A DNA stretch of 64,000 nt from DASYPQ01 sp041488095. GTDB lineage: Bacteria; Planctomycetota; UBA1135; GCA-002686595. The position numbers were made by a program, and so were the translations under genes. Position 1 is the stretch's first letter. Each line of letters starts with the position of its first letter. Location: NCBI GenBank assembly GCA_041488095.1, contig JBGPOP010000008.1:66050-130049 (forward strand), read 5' to 3'. Positions 17,580-25,790 of the stretch are shown here, piece by piece. The notes beneath the pieces were generated by a model. That model was not told where the DNA came from. It saw only the letters and a list, made by a program, of their open reading frames with translations, and made no database searches.

Positions 17580-18347
17580 ATGTTGCACGCCGGCGCGCTC
17601 GTCCTTCTCTCGCTCCTACCCTTCGGACTCCAGGATCCCCCGCCGACTCCGCCGCCCGACAAGCGTCCGGAGCTGGCCGAGATGCTCGACAAGCTCAAGG
17701 ATCACGTCGACAAGCTCGGCAAGGAGGACAAGGACGCGATCGCGGTGATCGACCAGCTCAACCAGGAGTTCAAGAAATCCGGCCCCAAGGACAAGGCGTT
17801 GATCGTCAGGGGGCTCTCGCGCTGCTTCGAGTCGCGGCGCCTGGAGAAGGAAGGGCAGCCGCCCGACAACCAGCTCAACCTCGCCGCCGCCGTGGCGCTC
17901 GGCCAGATGGGGCCCGAGAGCACGGACGTGTTGATGGGCTGGATCGGGCACAAGAACCTGCGCAAGGACATCGCGCTCCAGGCGCGCCTGATCAAGAGCC
18001 TGGGCAGCACCAAGGACAAGAAGGCGATCAAGGAGCTGACCCTCAACCTCGAGAACAAGACGCCCACGCTCGTCAGCGCGGCGGCCGAGGCGCTGGGAGA
18101 GTTCAACGAGGCCGACCTCGACACGCGCAAGACGGTGTTCGATTCGCTGCTGAAGGTGTTGATGTCCGCCAAGGGCGACAAGGACACCAACATCAACAAC
18201 GCTATCGCGCGCGAGCGCTACGACGTGATCGCGGCTCCGATCATCACCAGCCTCGCCAAGCTCAGCAAGCACGACGAGCGCGACCCCGACAAGTGGCAGA
18301 ACTGGTGGAACAAGAACAAGCGCGCGGCCTGGGACGCACCGCAGTGA
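17580..18347 (+). CDS. Secreted HEAT-like repeat protein
   Basis: This 255-residue protein has a signal peptide (MLHAGALVLLSLLPFGLQ). HEAT-type helical pairs follow, for example NLAAAVALGQMGPESTDVLMGW, LIKSLGSTKDKKAIKEL and LVSAAAEALGEFNEADL. It ends with a Trp-rich sequence, WQNWWNKNKRAAWD. No enzymatic motif is present, so it is probably a periplasmic protein-binding scaffold. ATG 17580 begins the signal peptide and is preferred over an in-frame TTG at 17550. Its stop overlaps the start of the next lipoprotein gene (GTGA). Confidence 0.78.
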   Translation: MLHAGALVLLSLLPFGLQDPPPTPPPDKRPELAEMLDKLKDHVDKLGKEDKDAIAVIDQLNQEFKKSGPKDKALIVRGLSRCFESRRLEKEGQPPDNQLNLAAAVALGQMGPESTDVLMGWIGHKNLRKDIALQARLIKSLGSTKDKKAIKELTLNLENKTPTLVSAAAEALGEFNEADLDTRKTVFDSLLKVLMSAKGDKDTNINNAIARERYDVIAAPIITSLAKLSKHDERDPDKWQNWWNKNKRAAWDAPQ

Positions 18348-19462
18348 CCGCGGTGGCGCTGGCGCTCCTCGGGGGCGCCTGCGCCCGGCAGTCGAGCGAA
18401 GCGTCCGCGAGCGAATCCCGGACCCCGCGCGATCCAGGCGACGGCACCGCCCTGCGCGCCGAGCTCGACGCGGCGCAAGCGCGGATCTGCGAGCTCGAGG
18501 CGAGCTTGAAGTCGGCGACCTCGGAGCGGATCGCGCGCGAAGAGGAATGGCTGCGCTACACCAAGGCCCTTTCGCAGCTCTCCCAGGCCGCCGAGAAGCC
18601 GCTCGCGTCCTTCCAACCCATGCCGGAGGCGCAAGCCGCTGCGGCCGAGGCCGTTCGGCCCAAGGTGCCCGAGGGACCCCTGGAGACGCCGTCGAAGGCA
18701 TCCGCGCAGCGCGACCGCGAGATCTTCCTCTCGCTGCGCTCGCTCTTCACCGTCGAGCAGGTGACCGGCTACGACCTGCTCGAGTCGGGCGCGCTCGCCG
18801 AGGGAGCGACCGGCCCGGTGGTCCTGCGCGCGCTCGACGAGCGCGGGCGACCGGTCGGAACCCTCGCGGCCGAGCGCCTGCGCCTGGAAGGCAGCCGCGC
18901 CGCGCGCACGCTGACGCTCGTCCTCGAGAACGGCTACGAGCGCCGCGGCGGGGAGAAGCTCTTCTTCGAGGGTGTGAGCGCGGCGGATGCGAAGGGCACG
19001 ATCAAGCGGCTCGAGCTGCCCGACATCGACCCCGCGCCGTGGATCGAATCTCTGCCCGAGCTCTTCCGAGAGGAGGACAAGGCGCCGCCGGCCGACGACG
19101 GGCTGTGGGACCTCGGCGCGGTGCGAGCGGCGCTGAACCTGCTCCTGCGACAGGATGTTTCGGGGGGGTGGTGGAGGCTCGCGTCCTTCGGAGGGGTGCA
19201 GGGATCCGTGTTGCGCGACGTGCAGCTCGACCGGCTGGACGCGGAGGGGAGGCTCGAGCGCAAGCTCTTCGCGGATCGGATGGAGATCGATGCGCAGGAG
19301 AAGGGGGTGAAGATCGAGCTGCAGGACGGTGCGCAGCTGCGGGGCGATACGAAGACGCCGTTCCTGGAGGGGCGGTTCAGGATCTTTCTGCCGCGAGCGT
19401 CGGTGGATGAGTGGAGGAGGGCGGGGGTGCCGGGCCTGTCCCCGCCGCAGAAGGCCCGTTAA
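18344..19462 (+). CDS. Lipoprotein of unknown function with coiled-coil N-terminus
   Basis: This 372-residue protein starts at a GTG that overlaps the preceding stop. A very short hydrophobic leader ends LLGGAC (Cys13), which is short for a lipoprotein signal. Residues about 35-75 form a coiled coil (AELDAAQARICELEASLKSA). The remainder is mixed and contains SLRSLFTVEQVTGYDLLESG and a C-terminal half rich in beta-like segments. I do not recognise the family. It is coupled to the HEAT protein and followed at once by the nested palindrome. Confidence 0.7.
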   Translation: MTAVALALLGGACARQSSEASASESRTPRDPGDGTALRAELDAAQARICELEASLKSATSERIAREEEWLRYTKALSQLSQAAEKPLASFQPMPEAQAAAAEAVRPKVPEGPLETPSKASAQRDREIFLSLRSLFTVEQVTGYDLLESGALAEGATGPVVLRALDERGRPVGTLAAERLRLEGSRAARTLTLVLENGYERRGGEKLFFEGVSAADAKGTIKRLELPDIDPAPWIESLPELFREEDKAPPADDGLWDLGAVRAALNLLLRQDVSGGWWRLASFGGVQGSVLRDVQLDRLDAEGRLERKLFADRMEIDAQEKGVKIELQDGAQLRGDTKTPFLEGRFRIFLPRASVDEWRRAGVPGLSPPQKAR

Positions 19463-19464
19463 CT

Positions 19465-19688
19465 GAACTCCGCTTTCGCGGCCGGCGTCTGCGCCGGCCG
19501 CGAAAGCGGAGTCCGGCGGCGCCGGTACTGGCGCCGACGTGCGGTGGCGAGTTGATTTGCAGTTGCCTTGGCGTACGCGGACGCCGAGGCAGAAGAAGAG
19601 CAACCCGCCACCGCACGGCGGCGCCAGTACCGGCGCCGCCGGACTCCGCGTTCGCCCCGCCGCAGACGGCGGGCCGAACGCGGAGTTC
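19465..19688. repeat. 224-bp nested palindrome (REPIN/MITE-like element)
   Basis: Two arms of about 90 bp (19465-19553 and 19601-19688) are inverted copies of each other at high but imperfect identity. Each arm is itself a hairpin. The left one, 19467-19512, is a perfect 21-bp stem with loop TCTG. The right one is about a 20-bp stem with one mismatch and loop CAGA. Each arm then carries a second hairpin around GGCGCC (left loop GGTACT, right loop AGTACC). The centre, about 19564-19592, holds another TGCCTTGGCGT/ACGCCGAGGCA hairpin. Arm differences often keep the stem paired. The left hairpin starts 4 bp after a stop codon and could also act as a transcription barrier, although it has no T-run. 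Confidence 0.8.
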
Positions 19689-19710
19689 AAATTGGGGATC
19701 GAGGCCTGCG

Positions 19711-19739
19711 TTGACGTCTCCTTCTCCGGTCGCGATAAC
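19711..19739 (+). promoter_or_regulatory. Possible promoter upstream of xseA
   Basis: TTGACG (19711-19716) and GATAAC (19734-19739) are 17 bp apart, between the palindrome and the GTG at 19746. The start of transcription would fall at or next to the start codon. The match is 5/6 and 4/6, so this is weak evidence. Confidence 0.3.
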
Positions 19740-19745
19740 TTCCGC

Positions 19746-21167
19746 GTGACCGATTCGGATCGACAGCGCGCCAGCGATTCCAGCTCGGAGGACTGGAGCG
19801 ATCTCTCCGACGCCTTCGCCCGCTCGCGTCCGGCCGGCCCGAAGGTCTGGACCGTCAGCGAGCTCACGCGCGAGATCAAGGTCGCGCTCGAGGACATCGG
19901 CCGGGTCAGCGTCGAGGGCGAGGTCACCCGCGTCGTGCGCGCGGCTTCCGGGCACCTGTACTTCGACCTCAAGGACATGGACGCCAAGGTCTCGTGCACG
20001 GTCTGGCGCAGCCAGGTCGCGAGCGCGGTGCGCTTCGAGCTGGAGGAGGGCGCCCAGGTCGTCGCGCACGGACGGCTCGACGTGTACGGGCCGCGCGGGA
20101 CCTACAGCCTGAACGTCCAGCGCCTGGAGCAGGCCGGTCTCGGCGCGCTGCTGGTGCGCCTCGAGAAGCTCAAGGCCGAGCTGAAGGCTCTGGGCTGGTT
20201 CGACCGCAAGCGCCCGCTGCCCGCGATGCCGCGGACGATCGGCGTCGCGACCTCGCGGGACGGCGCGGCGCTCCAGGACTTCCTGCGCACGCGCTCCCTG
20301 CGCTGGCCGCTCTACCCGGTGCGTCTCGCGCACACGAGCGTCCAGGGCGCGGGGGCGGCCGAAGAGATCGCCGCTGCGATCCGGCGGCTCGATGCGAGCG
20401 GTGTCGACGTGATCGTCGTGTGCCGCGGCGGGGGATCCCTGGAGGACCTGTGGGCCTTCAACGAGCGCGCCGTGGCCGAGGCGATCCACCTCTCGAGCGT
20501 CCCGGTCGTCACGGGCGTCGGGCACGAGACCGACCTGACCCTCGCCGATCTCGTCGCCGACCATCGCGCGCACACGCCGACCGACGCGGCGCAGACGGTG
20601 ATCCCCGACCGCGCGGCACTGCTCGCCGACCTCGAGCGCGCTCGCAACCACCTCCTCCAGGCGGTCGACGGTGCGCTCGCCGGCCGCGAGGAGCGCCTGG
20701 CGCGCGCGGCAGCTTCGCCGGCGCTGCGTGGCGCGGAGTGGATCCTCGACCGGCGTTCGCAGGACATCGAGCTCCGCGGGCGCGCGCTCCGCCTCGCAGC
20801 GGGCGTGGTGCTCGATCAGGCCGGCTGGCGCATCTCGCGCGCGGGAGCGAACTTGTCGAAACACAGCCCGGCGGTGCGGCTCGAGCGCCGCTCCGCGCGC
20901 CTGCTCGCGCTCGCCCCGCGCCTCGCGCGCGGGGCCGCGGTGCCGCTCGAGAGGGAGGAACGGCGCCTGGACCTGGCCCAGACCTCGCTCTCGGCCACCT
21001 CGCCCTTCGCGGTGCTCGAGCGCGGCTTCTCGATCACGCGCCGCGAACGCGATTCGGCCCCGTTGACGGGCCCGGGTCAATTGAATCCCGGAGAGCGGAT
21101 CCGGACCGTGCTCGCCTCGGGTTGGATCCTGTCGGAGGTCGAGGAAACGGGTGAAACGCCCGCCTGA
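19746..21167 (+). CDS. xseA: Exodeoxyribonuclease VII large subunit
   Basis: This 473-residue subunit of the single-strand-specific exonuclease VII acts in recombination and repair. An OB-fold domain lies at about residues 32-135 (VWTVSELTREIKVALEDIG, LYFDLKDMDAKVSCTVWR). The catalytic domain includes IGVATSRDGAALQDF, DVIVVCRGGGSLEDLW and GVGHETDLTLADLVADHRAHTPT cut into its usual blocks. A helical domain and the C-terminal barrel FAVLERGFSIT follow. The GTG start at 19746 places the coding region after the palindrome. An earlier in-frame start would read through it. No xseB lies beside it. Confidence 0.88.
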   Translation: MTDSDRQRASDSSSEDWSDLSDAFARSRPAGPKVWTVSELTREIKVALEDIGRVSVEGEVTRVVRAASGHLYFDLKDMDAKVSCTVWRSQVASAVRFELEEGAQVVAHGRLDVYGPRGTYSLNVQRLEQAGLGALLVRLEKLKAELKALGWFDRKRPLPAMPRTIGVATSRDGAALQDFLRTRSLRWPLYPVRLAHTSVQGAGAAEEIAAAIRRLDASGVDVIVVCRGGGSLEDLWAFNERAVAEAIHLSSVPVVTGVGHETDLTLADLVADHRAHTPTDAAQTVIPDRAALLADLERARNHLLQAVDGALAGREERLARAAASPALRGAEWILDRRSQDIELRGRALRLAAGVVLDQAGWRISRAGANLSKHSPAVRLERRSARLLALAPRLARGAAVPLEREERRLDLAQTSLSATSPFAVLERGFSITRRERDSAPLTGPGQLNPGERIRTVLASGWILSEVEETGETPA

Positions 21168-21238
21168 AGGCCCTCGTGATGGGGGGAGCCCTCCTCGGAC
21201 GCACGCTCGAGACGCGGGCGCGCAGTAGGATTCGTCGG

Positions 21239-22231
21239 ATGGTCCCGTCCGAGCCAGAGCCCGCCCGCGCGGCAGCGACGGCGCCCGCGCGCGAAGGCGC
21301 GGCGCGGCCCGGAGTGACCGCCGTGGTCGTCAACTGGAACGGCGGGGGGCAGAACGTGGAGTGCCTCGCGTCGCTCTTCGCCCAGGGACTCTCGCCGGGC
21401 GAGATCGTGTTCGTGGACAACGGCTCGGTGGACGGCTCGGCCGAAGAGGTCGCGCGGCGGTTCCCGGGCGTCGTGCTGCTGCGGAACCGGGAGAACCTGG
21501 GCTTCGGCGAGGGTGCGAACCAGGGCGCGCGCGAGGCGCTCTCCCGGGGGGCGCGCCGGGTGTTCTTCGTCAACAACGACGTCCGGCTGCCCGAGGGGAC
21601 GCTCGACGTGCTCGTGCGCGCCCTCGAGGGGAGTCCGAAGGTCGGCATCGTCGGCCCTCGCGTCCTGTACAAGAGCGAGCCGGATCGGGTGTGGTGCGCG
21701 GGGGGGATGTTGACCTGGCGGCAGAACCTGTCGACCCTGCTCGGCCACCGCGAGCCCGATGGACCGCAGTGGCGCGCGACGCGCGAGGTCGACTACGTCG
21801 TCGGGTGCGCGCTGCTCGCGCGGCGGGAGGTGCTCGAGGAGGTCGGCCTCTTCGACGCCCAGTTCTTCGCCTACATGGAGGACGTCGATCTGTGCCTGCG
21901 CGCGCGGCGCGCGGGCTTCGGCGTGCTGCTCGTCGGCGAGGCGGCGGCCTACCACGAGACCTCGAGCGCGACCGGCGGAGGCTACAACCCGCGCCGCAAG
22001 TACATGATGGGCGTGAACTCGATCTGGTTCCTCCGGCGACACGCGCGCGCGCGGGAGTGGGCGAGGTTCCTCGTGTACGACGTGCTGACGCTGCCGTTCC
22101 TGTGGCTCGCGGGTCTCTTCCGGGGTCGGGCCAAGGCCGTCGTCGGCAAGGCGCTCGGCATCTACGACGGCCTGCGCGGCAAGCGCGTGACGAGCGCGAG
22201 CATCGAGGAGGGGGCGAGGTGGCTGTGGTAG
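21239..22231 (+). CDS. Glycosyltransferase family 2, rhamnosyltransferase-like
   Basis: This enzyme of about 330 residues has GT-A motifs: AVVVNWNGGGQNVECLASL near the start, FVDNGSVDGSAEE, RNRENLGFGEGANQGAR and a VFFVNNDVRLPEGTLD donor-site region. CALLARREVLEEVGLFDAQFF and YMEDVDLCLRARRAG complete the pattern of WbbL/RfbF-type rhamnosyl- or related sugar transferases for cell-surface polysaccharide. ATG 21239 is chosen because the GT fold begins soon after and TAGGAT lies 7 nt upstream. An in-frame ATG at 21179 is an alternative. It is convergent with the small minus-strand gene that follows. Confidence 0.85.
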   Translation: MVPSEPEPARAAATAPAREGAARPGVTAVVVNWNGGGQNVECLASLFAQGLSPGEIVFVDNGSVDGSAEEVARRFPGVVLLRNRENLGFGEGANQGAREALSRGARRVFFVNNDVRLPEGTLDVLVRALEGSPKVGIVGPRVLYKSEPDRVWCAGGMLTWRQNLSTLLGHREPDGPQWRATREVDYVVGCALLARREVLEEVGLFDAQFFAYMEDVDLCLRARRAGFGVLLVGEAAAYHETSSATGGGYNPRRKYMMGVNSIWFLRRHARAREWARFLVYDVLTLPFLWLAGLFRGRAKAVVGKALGIYDGLRGKRVTSASIEEGARWLW

Positions 22232-22245
22232 GGCGGAAGGCGGGC

Positions 22246-22410
22246 TCAGGCTGTCTTGCGCCTCGGGGGAGGCGGGGTCGGGGTCGGGCGCCTTCCCTGC
22301 GGAGGAGGATTCTTCGCCGTCTTGAGCCAGTTCTTCGCCCTCGCATGCGGGTGCGCCTCCACCTCGGGACGAGCGCGACGGACGTCAGCTTCTTTCTCTT
22401 TCTCGCTCAT
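22246..22410 (-). CDS. Small basic, proline-rich protein (54 aa)
   Basis: This 54-codon frame begins with MSEKEKEADVRRARPE and ends in a Pro/Arg-rich tail (PTPTPPPPRRKTA). Its ATG lies inside the last 26 bp of the DUF6338-like gene in another frame, so translation could be coupled. It fills the space up to the convergent glycosyltransferase gene. No family is recognised, and protein-level conservation cannot be judged here. Confidence 0.4.
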   Translation of the reverse strand: MSEKEKEADVRRARPEVEAHPHARAKNWLKTAKNPPPQGRRPTPTPPPPRRKTA

Positions 22411-23050
22411 GGTCCCACCCTGGTTGCAGCACCCTTTGGTCGTCGAGGAACTCCACCAACCGGATCCCCGCCTCGCGGGCGATGAGGATGCCCGGACCCC
22501 GGATCTCCGTCAACCCGCCTTCGTCGTCGAGGTAGGCGGCATCGGCGAGGAAGATAGCTCCTTCGTCGGGGGTATCGGAGAAGAGCTCCGGCCATCCGAG
22601 GATCCGTTCGCCCGACTCCAGGTGGACGAGCACCCACCTCGGACGGTCATAGAACGCGCTTTGCCATACCGTGGGGTGGCTGGATTGCTTGGTCGCCCCA
22701 AGAGAACGCAGAAGGCTCAGCGGTTGATCGAGGTTGTGGAGCCAACCCAGGATCCCTCCCAACGAGATCGCGATCAGAGCGAGCGCGGTGAGAGGCGGGG
22801 CGTTCCGGCGCAGGGTGTCGAGGGCCGACACACCGAGGATTGCCTCTCCGGAAGAGACAGACCCTTCCCACTGCCATCTTGCGGGCATCCAGGCGTAGGC
22901 TGCGAGGACCAGGAACTCGAAGAGGACCACCTCGCTGATCATCTCGAGATGGGACTTCTTCCTCTGGACGGCGACAAGTGCGAACATCCTGGCCGCCAGG
23001 AAGCCGGGCAGCAGGAAGAGGATCACGAGCAGGTGGTCCGCGTCGATCAT
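22385..23050 (-). CDS. Membrane protein, DUF6338-like
   Basis: This 221-residue protein starts MIDADHLLVILFLLPGFLAARMF, a membrane helix with the PGF turn seen in DUF6338 proteins. Further helices lie at about 37-55 and 90-110. The C-terminal 100 residues are soluble and contain WVLVHLESGERILGW and IFLADAAYLDDEGG, a small beta domain. The function is unknown, and other members occur sporadically, some near defence or mobile genes. ATG 23050 is preferred to an in-frame ATG at 23182 because the extra N-terminus looks non-coding. Confidence 0.68.
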   Translation of the reverse strand: MIDADHLLVILFLLPGFLAARMFALVAVQRKKSHLEMISEVVLFEFLVLAAYAWMPARWQWEGSVSSGEAILGVSALDTLRRNAPPLTALALIAISLGGILGWLHNLDQPLSLLRSLGATKQSSHPTVWQSAFYDRPRWVLVHLESGERILGWPELFSDTPDEGAIFLADAAYLDDEGGLTEIRGPGILIAREAGIRLVEFLDDQRVLQPGWDHERERERS

Positions 23051-23269
23051 GTCGAATCGTCCGCCCCTCCGGATCCTCCGGTCTCGGAATGGTTTCAGGC
23101 CAAACCCGGTCTTTCTCGCAAGGAGTGGGCGTGCACCCCACGCGAGGGTCTCGCGTGCGTGCCCTTGGCACGCGCCTGGCAAGGGAACTCAAGGGTCCCA
23201 CCTCGACCGCCGCAACGTGCCGGCTACCGGAACTTGGCGACCGTCCTCCCGGCGACCATGGCTTCTCCT

Positions 23270-23369
23270 GCTCCACTGCATCGGACGTTCGGCATTCCTC
23301 GCAGGTGACGCCTTGCTTGAGGCGCTCGAACAGGCCCATCTTCCTCCCGCATCGGCTGCATGCGGCCAT
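23270..23369 (-). pseudogene. Orphan zinc-ribbon N-terminus, possible gene remnant
   Basis: From ATG 23369 the minus strand encodes MAACSRCGRKMGLF, then CEEC about 10 residues later. This is a C-x2-C...C-x2-C treble-clef start like DUF4428-type zinc ribbons. After about 30 residues the frame loses any protein-like character and runs without a stop into the DUF6338-like gene in another frame. I therefore read it as a truncated remnant or a small gene with a disrupted end. The rest of 23051-23377 shows nothing I can name. Confidence 0.3.
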
Positions 23370-23377
23370 GGGTTCCG

Positions 23378-24715
23378 TTACTGTGAGGGAGCACCGGTCG
23401 CGGAGGCCTCGGGCTTCCCGTTCCGCTTCTTCCCGCCGCGGACGCTCGCGAGGGGGTAGGTACTCTCCTTCTTCAACCGGCTCGCCTGCTCCTTGACTTC
23501 GTCGAGGAGCCTTTGCACGAGCTCCTCGCGCCGCGCGAAGAGGCGATAGCCGGCCGGATCGCGCAGGTATCCGCGCGCCTCCGGGTGCTTGGCGATCAGC
23601 TCCTCGCGCCCCATCCGCTCCGCCCAGCGCTCGAAGCGCGCGCGCTTGCCGAGCAAGGCCTTCGCCAGGAACGGCATCACGACCGAGTAGTCGGCCTGCA
23701 TGCTCTCGCAGGTCGAACGGTAGTGCTTCTCGTCGACCTTGCCCCACGTCACCGCCTCGGCCGGCGGGCAGGAGCTCAGCGACCCGTCCGTGATCGGCGC
23801 GGTCGTGATCTGGATGTCGTAGAGGTAGCCCGAGATGTCGGGGATCCCGAGGATCTGCGACAGCGCCGGCTCGGGCTGGAGGTTGAAGTTCTTGGGCACG
23901 CCTCCGCCCAGGATCAGCGTGCCGAGCGCGTGCTCCTCGTTCTCGCGCAGGCCCCAGAAATGGTAGGCGCAGCTCTCGAAGACCTCCTGGTGCAGGTCGA
24001 GCTCGAACGCGTGCGCCGCGCCGGTCGCGCGGGCGAGCGCCCACAGCTTCATCGAGTTCAGGAAGCACGACCCGTCCGCCGGCGCGCCGACGAAGATCGG
24101 GATGCTCTTCCGGTGGCACAGCGCGAGCAGGCCCTCGCGCACGCCGTTCTTCTTCTCCTGCGCGGCGTAGCGCCGGCCGAGCAGCCAGCGGAACTCGGTG
24201 CCGGTCATCCGGCGCTGGAACTCGGGCTCGCCGAGGCAGGCGGAGATGAAGCGGTCCTGCTCGAGCAGCATCTCCTCGTCGAAGCCGATGTCGGTGACGC
24301 GGATCGTCTTCTCCTCGCGGAGAGCCCCGTCGTCGCCGAAGATCGGGACTTCGTGGAAAGGGTGCTTCGCGGCCGAGTCGAGGGCGCGGTGCCCGTCGTG
24401 GTAGCAGACGGCGTCGGTCGTCGACACGAGGACGAACCATCCGGTGTCGAGGAGCGGGTTGAGCCAGGCGTGGTGCTGCCCCGACACGGTGATCGGTCCC
24501 GAGACGGAGATCGTCATCGGGAGGCCCTTGCCGACGGCTTCGTCGAGCAGGGTCCACAGGCGCCGCAGGTAGGCGCCGCCGAAGGCGGGGAGGCAGTGCT
24601 CGAGCAGCTCGTCGAGCTCGGTCACCTCGGTGACCGGGCGCGCCTCGAGCTCGCGGCGCGAGCCCGCACCCGGGCCGAGGCAGCGAGCGTTCTGGTCCTT
24701 GCGGGTCGGGGACAC
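23378..24715 (-). CDS. Deoxyhypusine synthase-like / homospermidine synthase-like protein
   Basis: This 445-residue member of the deoxyhypusine-synthase family has VSGPITVSGQ and LLDTGWFVLVSTTDA from the NAD-binding Rossmann part. SIPIFVGAPADGSCF, LILGGGVPKNFNLQ and ITTAPITDGSLSSCPP lie in the active-site half. The catalytic-Lys motif VTWGKVDE is present, as in the eukaryotic enzyme. Bacteria lack eIF5A, so family members here usually make homospermidine or related polyamines from putrescine/agmatine and spermidine-type donors. The exact product cannot be read. The start is GTG 24715, chosen to include the conserved DHS N-terminus. Upstream codons in frame look non-coding. Confidence 0.82.
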   Translation of the reverse strand: MSPTRKDQNARCLGPGAGSRRELEARPVTEVTELDELLEHCLPAFGGAYLRRLWTLLDEAVGKGLPMTISVSGPITVSGQHHAWLNPLLDTGWFVLVSTTDAVCYHDGHRALDSAAKHPFHEVPIFGDDGALREEKTIRVTDIGFDEEMLLEQDRFISACLGEPEFQRRMTGTEFRWLLGRRYAAQEKKNGVREGLLALCHRKSIPIFVGAPADGSCFLNSMKLWALARATGAAHAFELDLHQEVFESCAYHFWGLRENEEHALGTLILGGGVPKNFNLQPEPALSQILGIPDISGYLYDIQITTAPITDGSLSSCPPAEAVTWGKVDEKHYRSTCESMQADYSVVMPFLAKALLGKRARFERWAERMGREELIAKHPEARGYLRDPAGYRLFARREELVQRLLDEVKEQASRLKKESTYPLASVRGGKKRNGKPEASATGAPSQ

Positions 24716-24851
24716 GGGCGTCGCAGTGTGCCCGATCCGCGTCCGGGTGGAAAGCCGCGAGCCCCGGCGCCGGGCCGGGATCCGCCCGCGAAGACGTGAC
24801 AGGACCGCCTCGCGCGCGTGGAATGTCGCGACCCGCCCTGGAGGCCTCGCC

Positions 24852-25790
24852 TTGAGATCCATCGCTCCCTGTCTCGTCGCAGTGGGTCCCGTGCTCCTCG
24901 CGCTCGGATGTCGCTCGAAGTCCGCGGAGAGCGCGCCTGCGCTGGCTGCGCCCGCTTCAAGCGCTGAGCGCGCCCCGGCCGTGGTCCAGGGCACTGTGCC
25001 TGCCCCCGACGGCGTCGAGATCGCCTACGACGTGCGCGGTCGCGGCGAGCCGGCGCTGGTCTTCGTCCACGGCTGGTGCTGCGATCGCGCCTTCTGGCGA
25101 GGGCAGGTCGACGCGTTCGCGGCGGACCACCGCGTCGTCGCGATCGATCTCGCCGGCCACGGCGCATCGGGCGCCGCGCGGAAGACCTGGTCGGTCCGCG
25201 GGCTCGCCGGGGACGTGCGCGCGGTCGTCGAGAAGCTCGACCTGCGCCGCGTCGTGCTGGTCGGCCACTCGATGGGGGGGTGGGTGTCGCTCGAGGCGGC
25301 GAGAGGGCTCCCCGGCCGGGTGGTCGCGATCGTCGGCGTCGACACGCTCCATGACTCGGAGTTCAAGATGCCCGCGGGCATGGCCGAGCCGATGGCGGCG
25401 CGCCTCGAGACCGACTTCCGCGGCACGATGGAGGCGATCGTCAGCTCGGCGTTTCCGGCGGGATCGGACCCGGCGCTCGTCCTCTGGACGATCGACGAGA
25501 GCTGCCGCTCCGATCACGCGGCGGCGGCCGCCCTGCTGCGGAGCTACGACGCGCTCGACGCGCCGGCGCTCTTCAGCGGAGCCGGCGTGCCGATCCGCTG
25601 CATCAACGCGGCGCCGCGCGAGGGGGCGATGCCGACCGAGATCGAGAGGAACCGCCGGCATGCCGACTTCGACGCGGTGCTGGTGGAGGGGGTCGGGCAC
25701 TTCTTGATGCTCGAGCGACCCACGGAGTTCAATGCGCGCCTTCGCGAGGTCCTCGAGAAGATCGCCCCCGCGGGTGGGCGCGGCGGATGA
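24852..25790 (+). CDS. Alpha/beta hydrolase lipoprotein
   Basis: This 312-residue protein has a lipoprotein leader ending LLALGC (Cys20). The hydrolase fold shows the oxyanion turn VFVHGWCCDRAFW, the nucleophile elbow GHSMGG and the C-terminal catalytic His in GVGHFLMLERP. An acidic residue of VGVDTLHD or the later strand would complete the triad. The substrate is unknown. The start is taken as TTG 24852 because GGAGG lies 8 nt upstream and it begins the signal peptide. The frame is open further upstream, antisense to the DHS-like gene. Confidence 0.8.
   Translation: MRSIAPCLVAVGPVLLALGCRSKSAESAPALAAPASSAERAPAVVQGTVPAPDGVEIAYDVRGRGEPALVFVHGWCCDRAFWRGQVDAFAADHRVVAIDLAGHGASGAARKTWSVRGLAGDVRAVVEKLDLRRVVLVGHSMGGWVSLEAARGLPGRVVAIVGVDTLHDSEFKMPAGMAEPMAARLETDFRGTMEAIVSSAFPAGSDPALVLWTIDESCRSDHAAAAALLRSYDALDAPALFSGAGVPIRCINAAPREGAMPTEIERNRRHADFDAVLVEGVGHFLMLERPTEFNARLREVLEKIAPAGGRGG

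Noticed and set aside
19377..19745. Coding frames running through the nested palindrome
   Set aside because: Both strands stay open there, but the translated text is mirror-repetitive (for example PAAPVLAPTCGG on both arms) and comes from the inverted repeat, not a protein.
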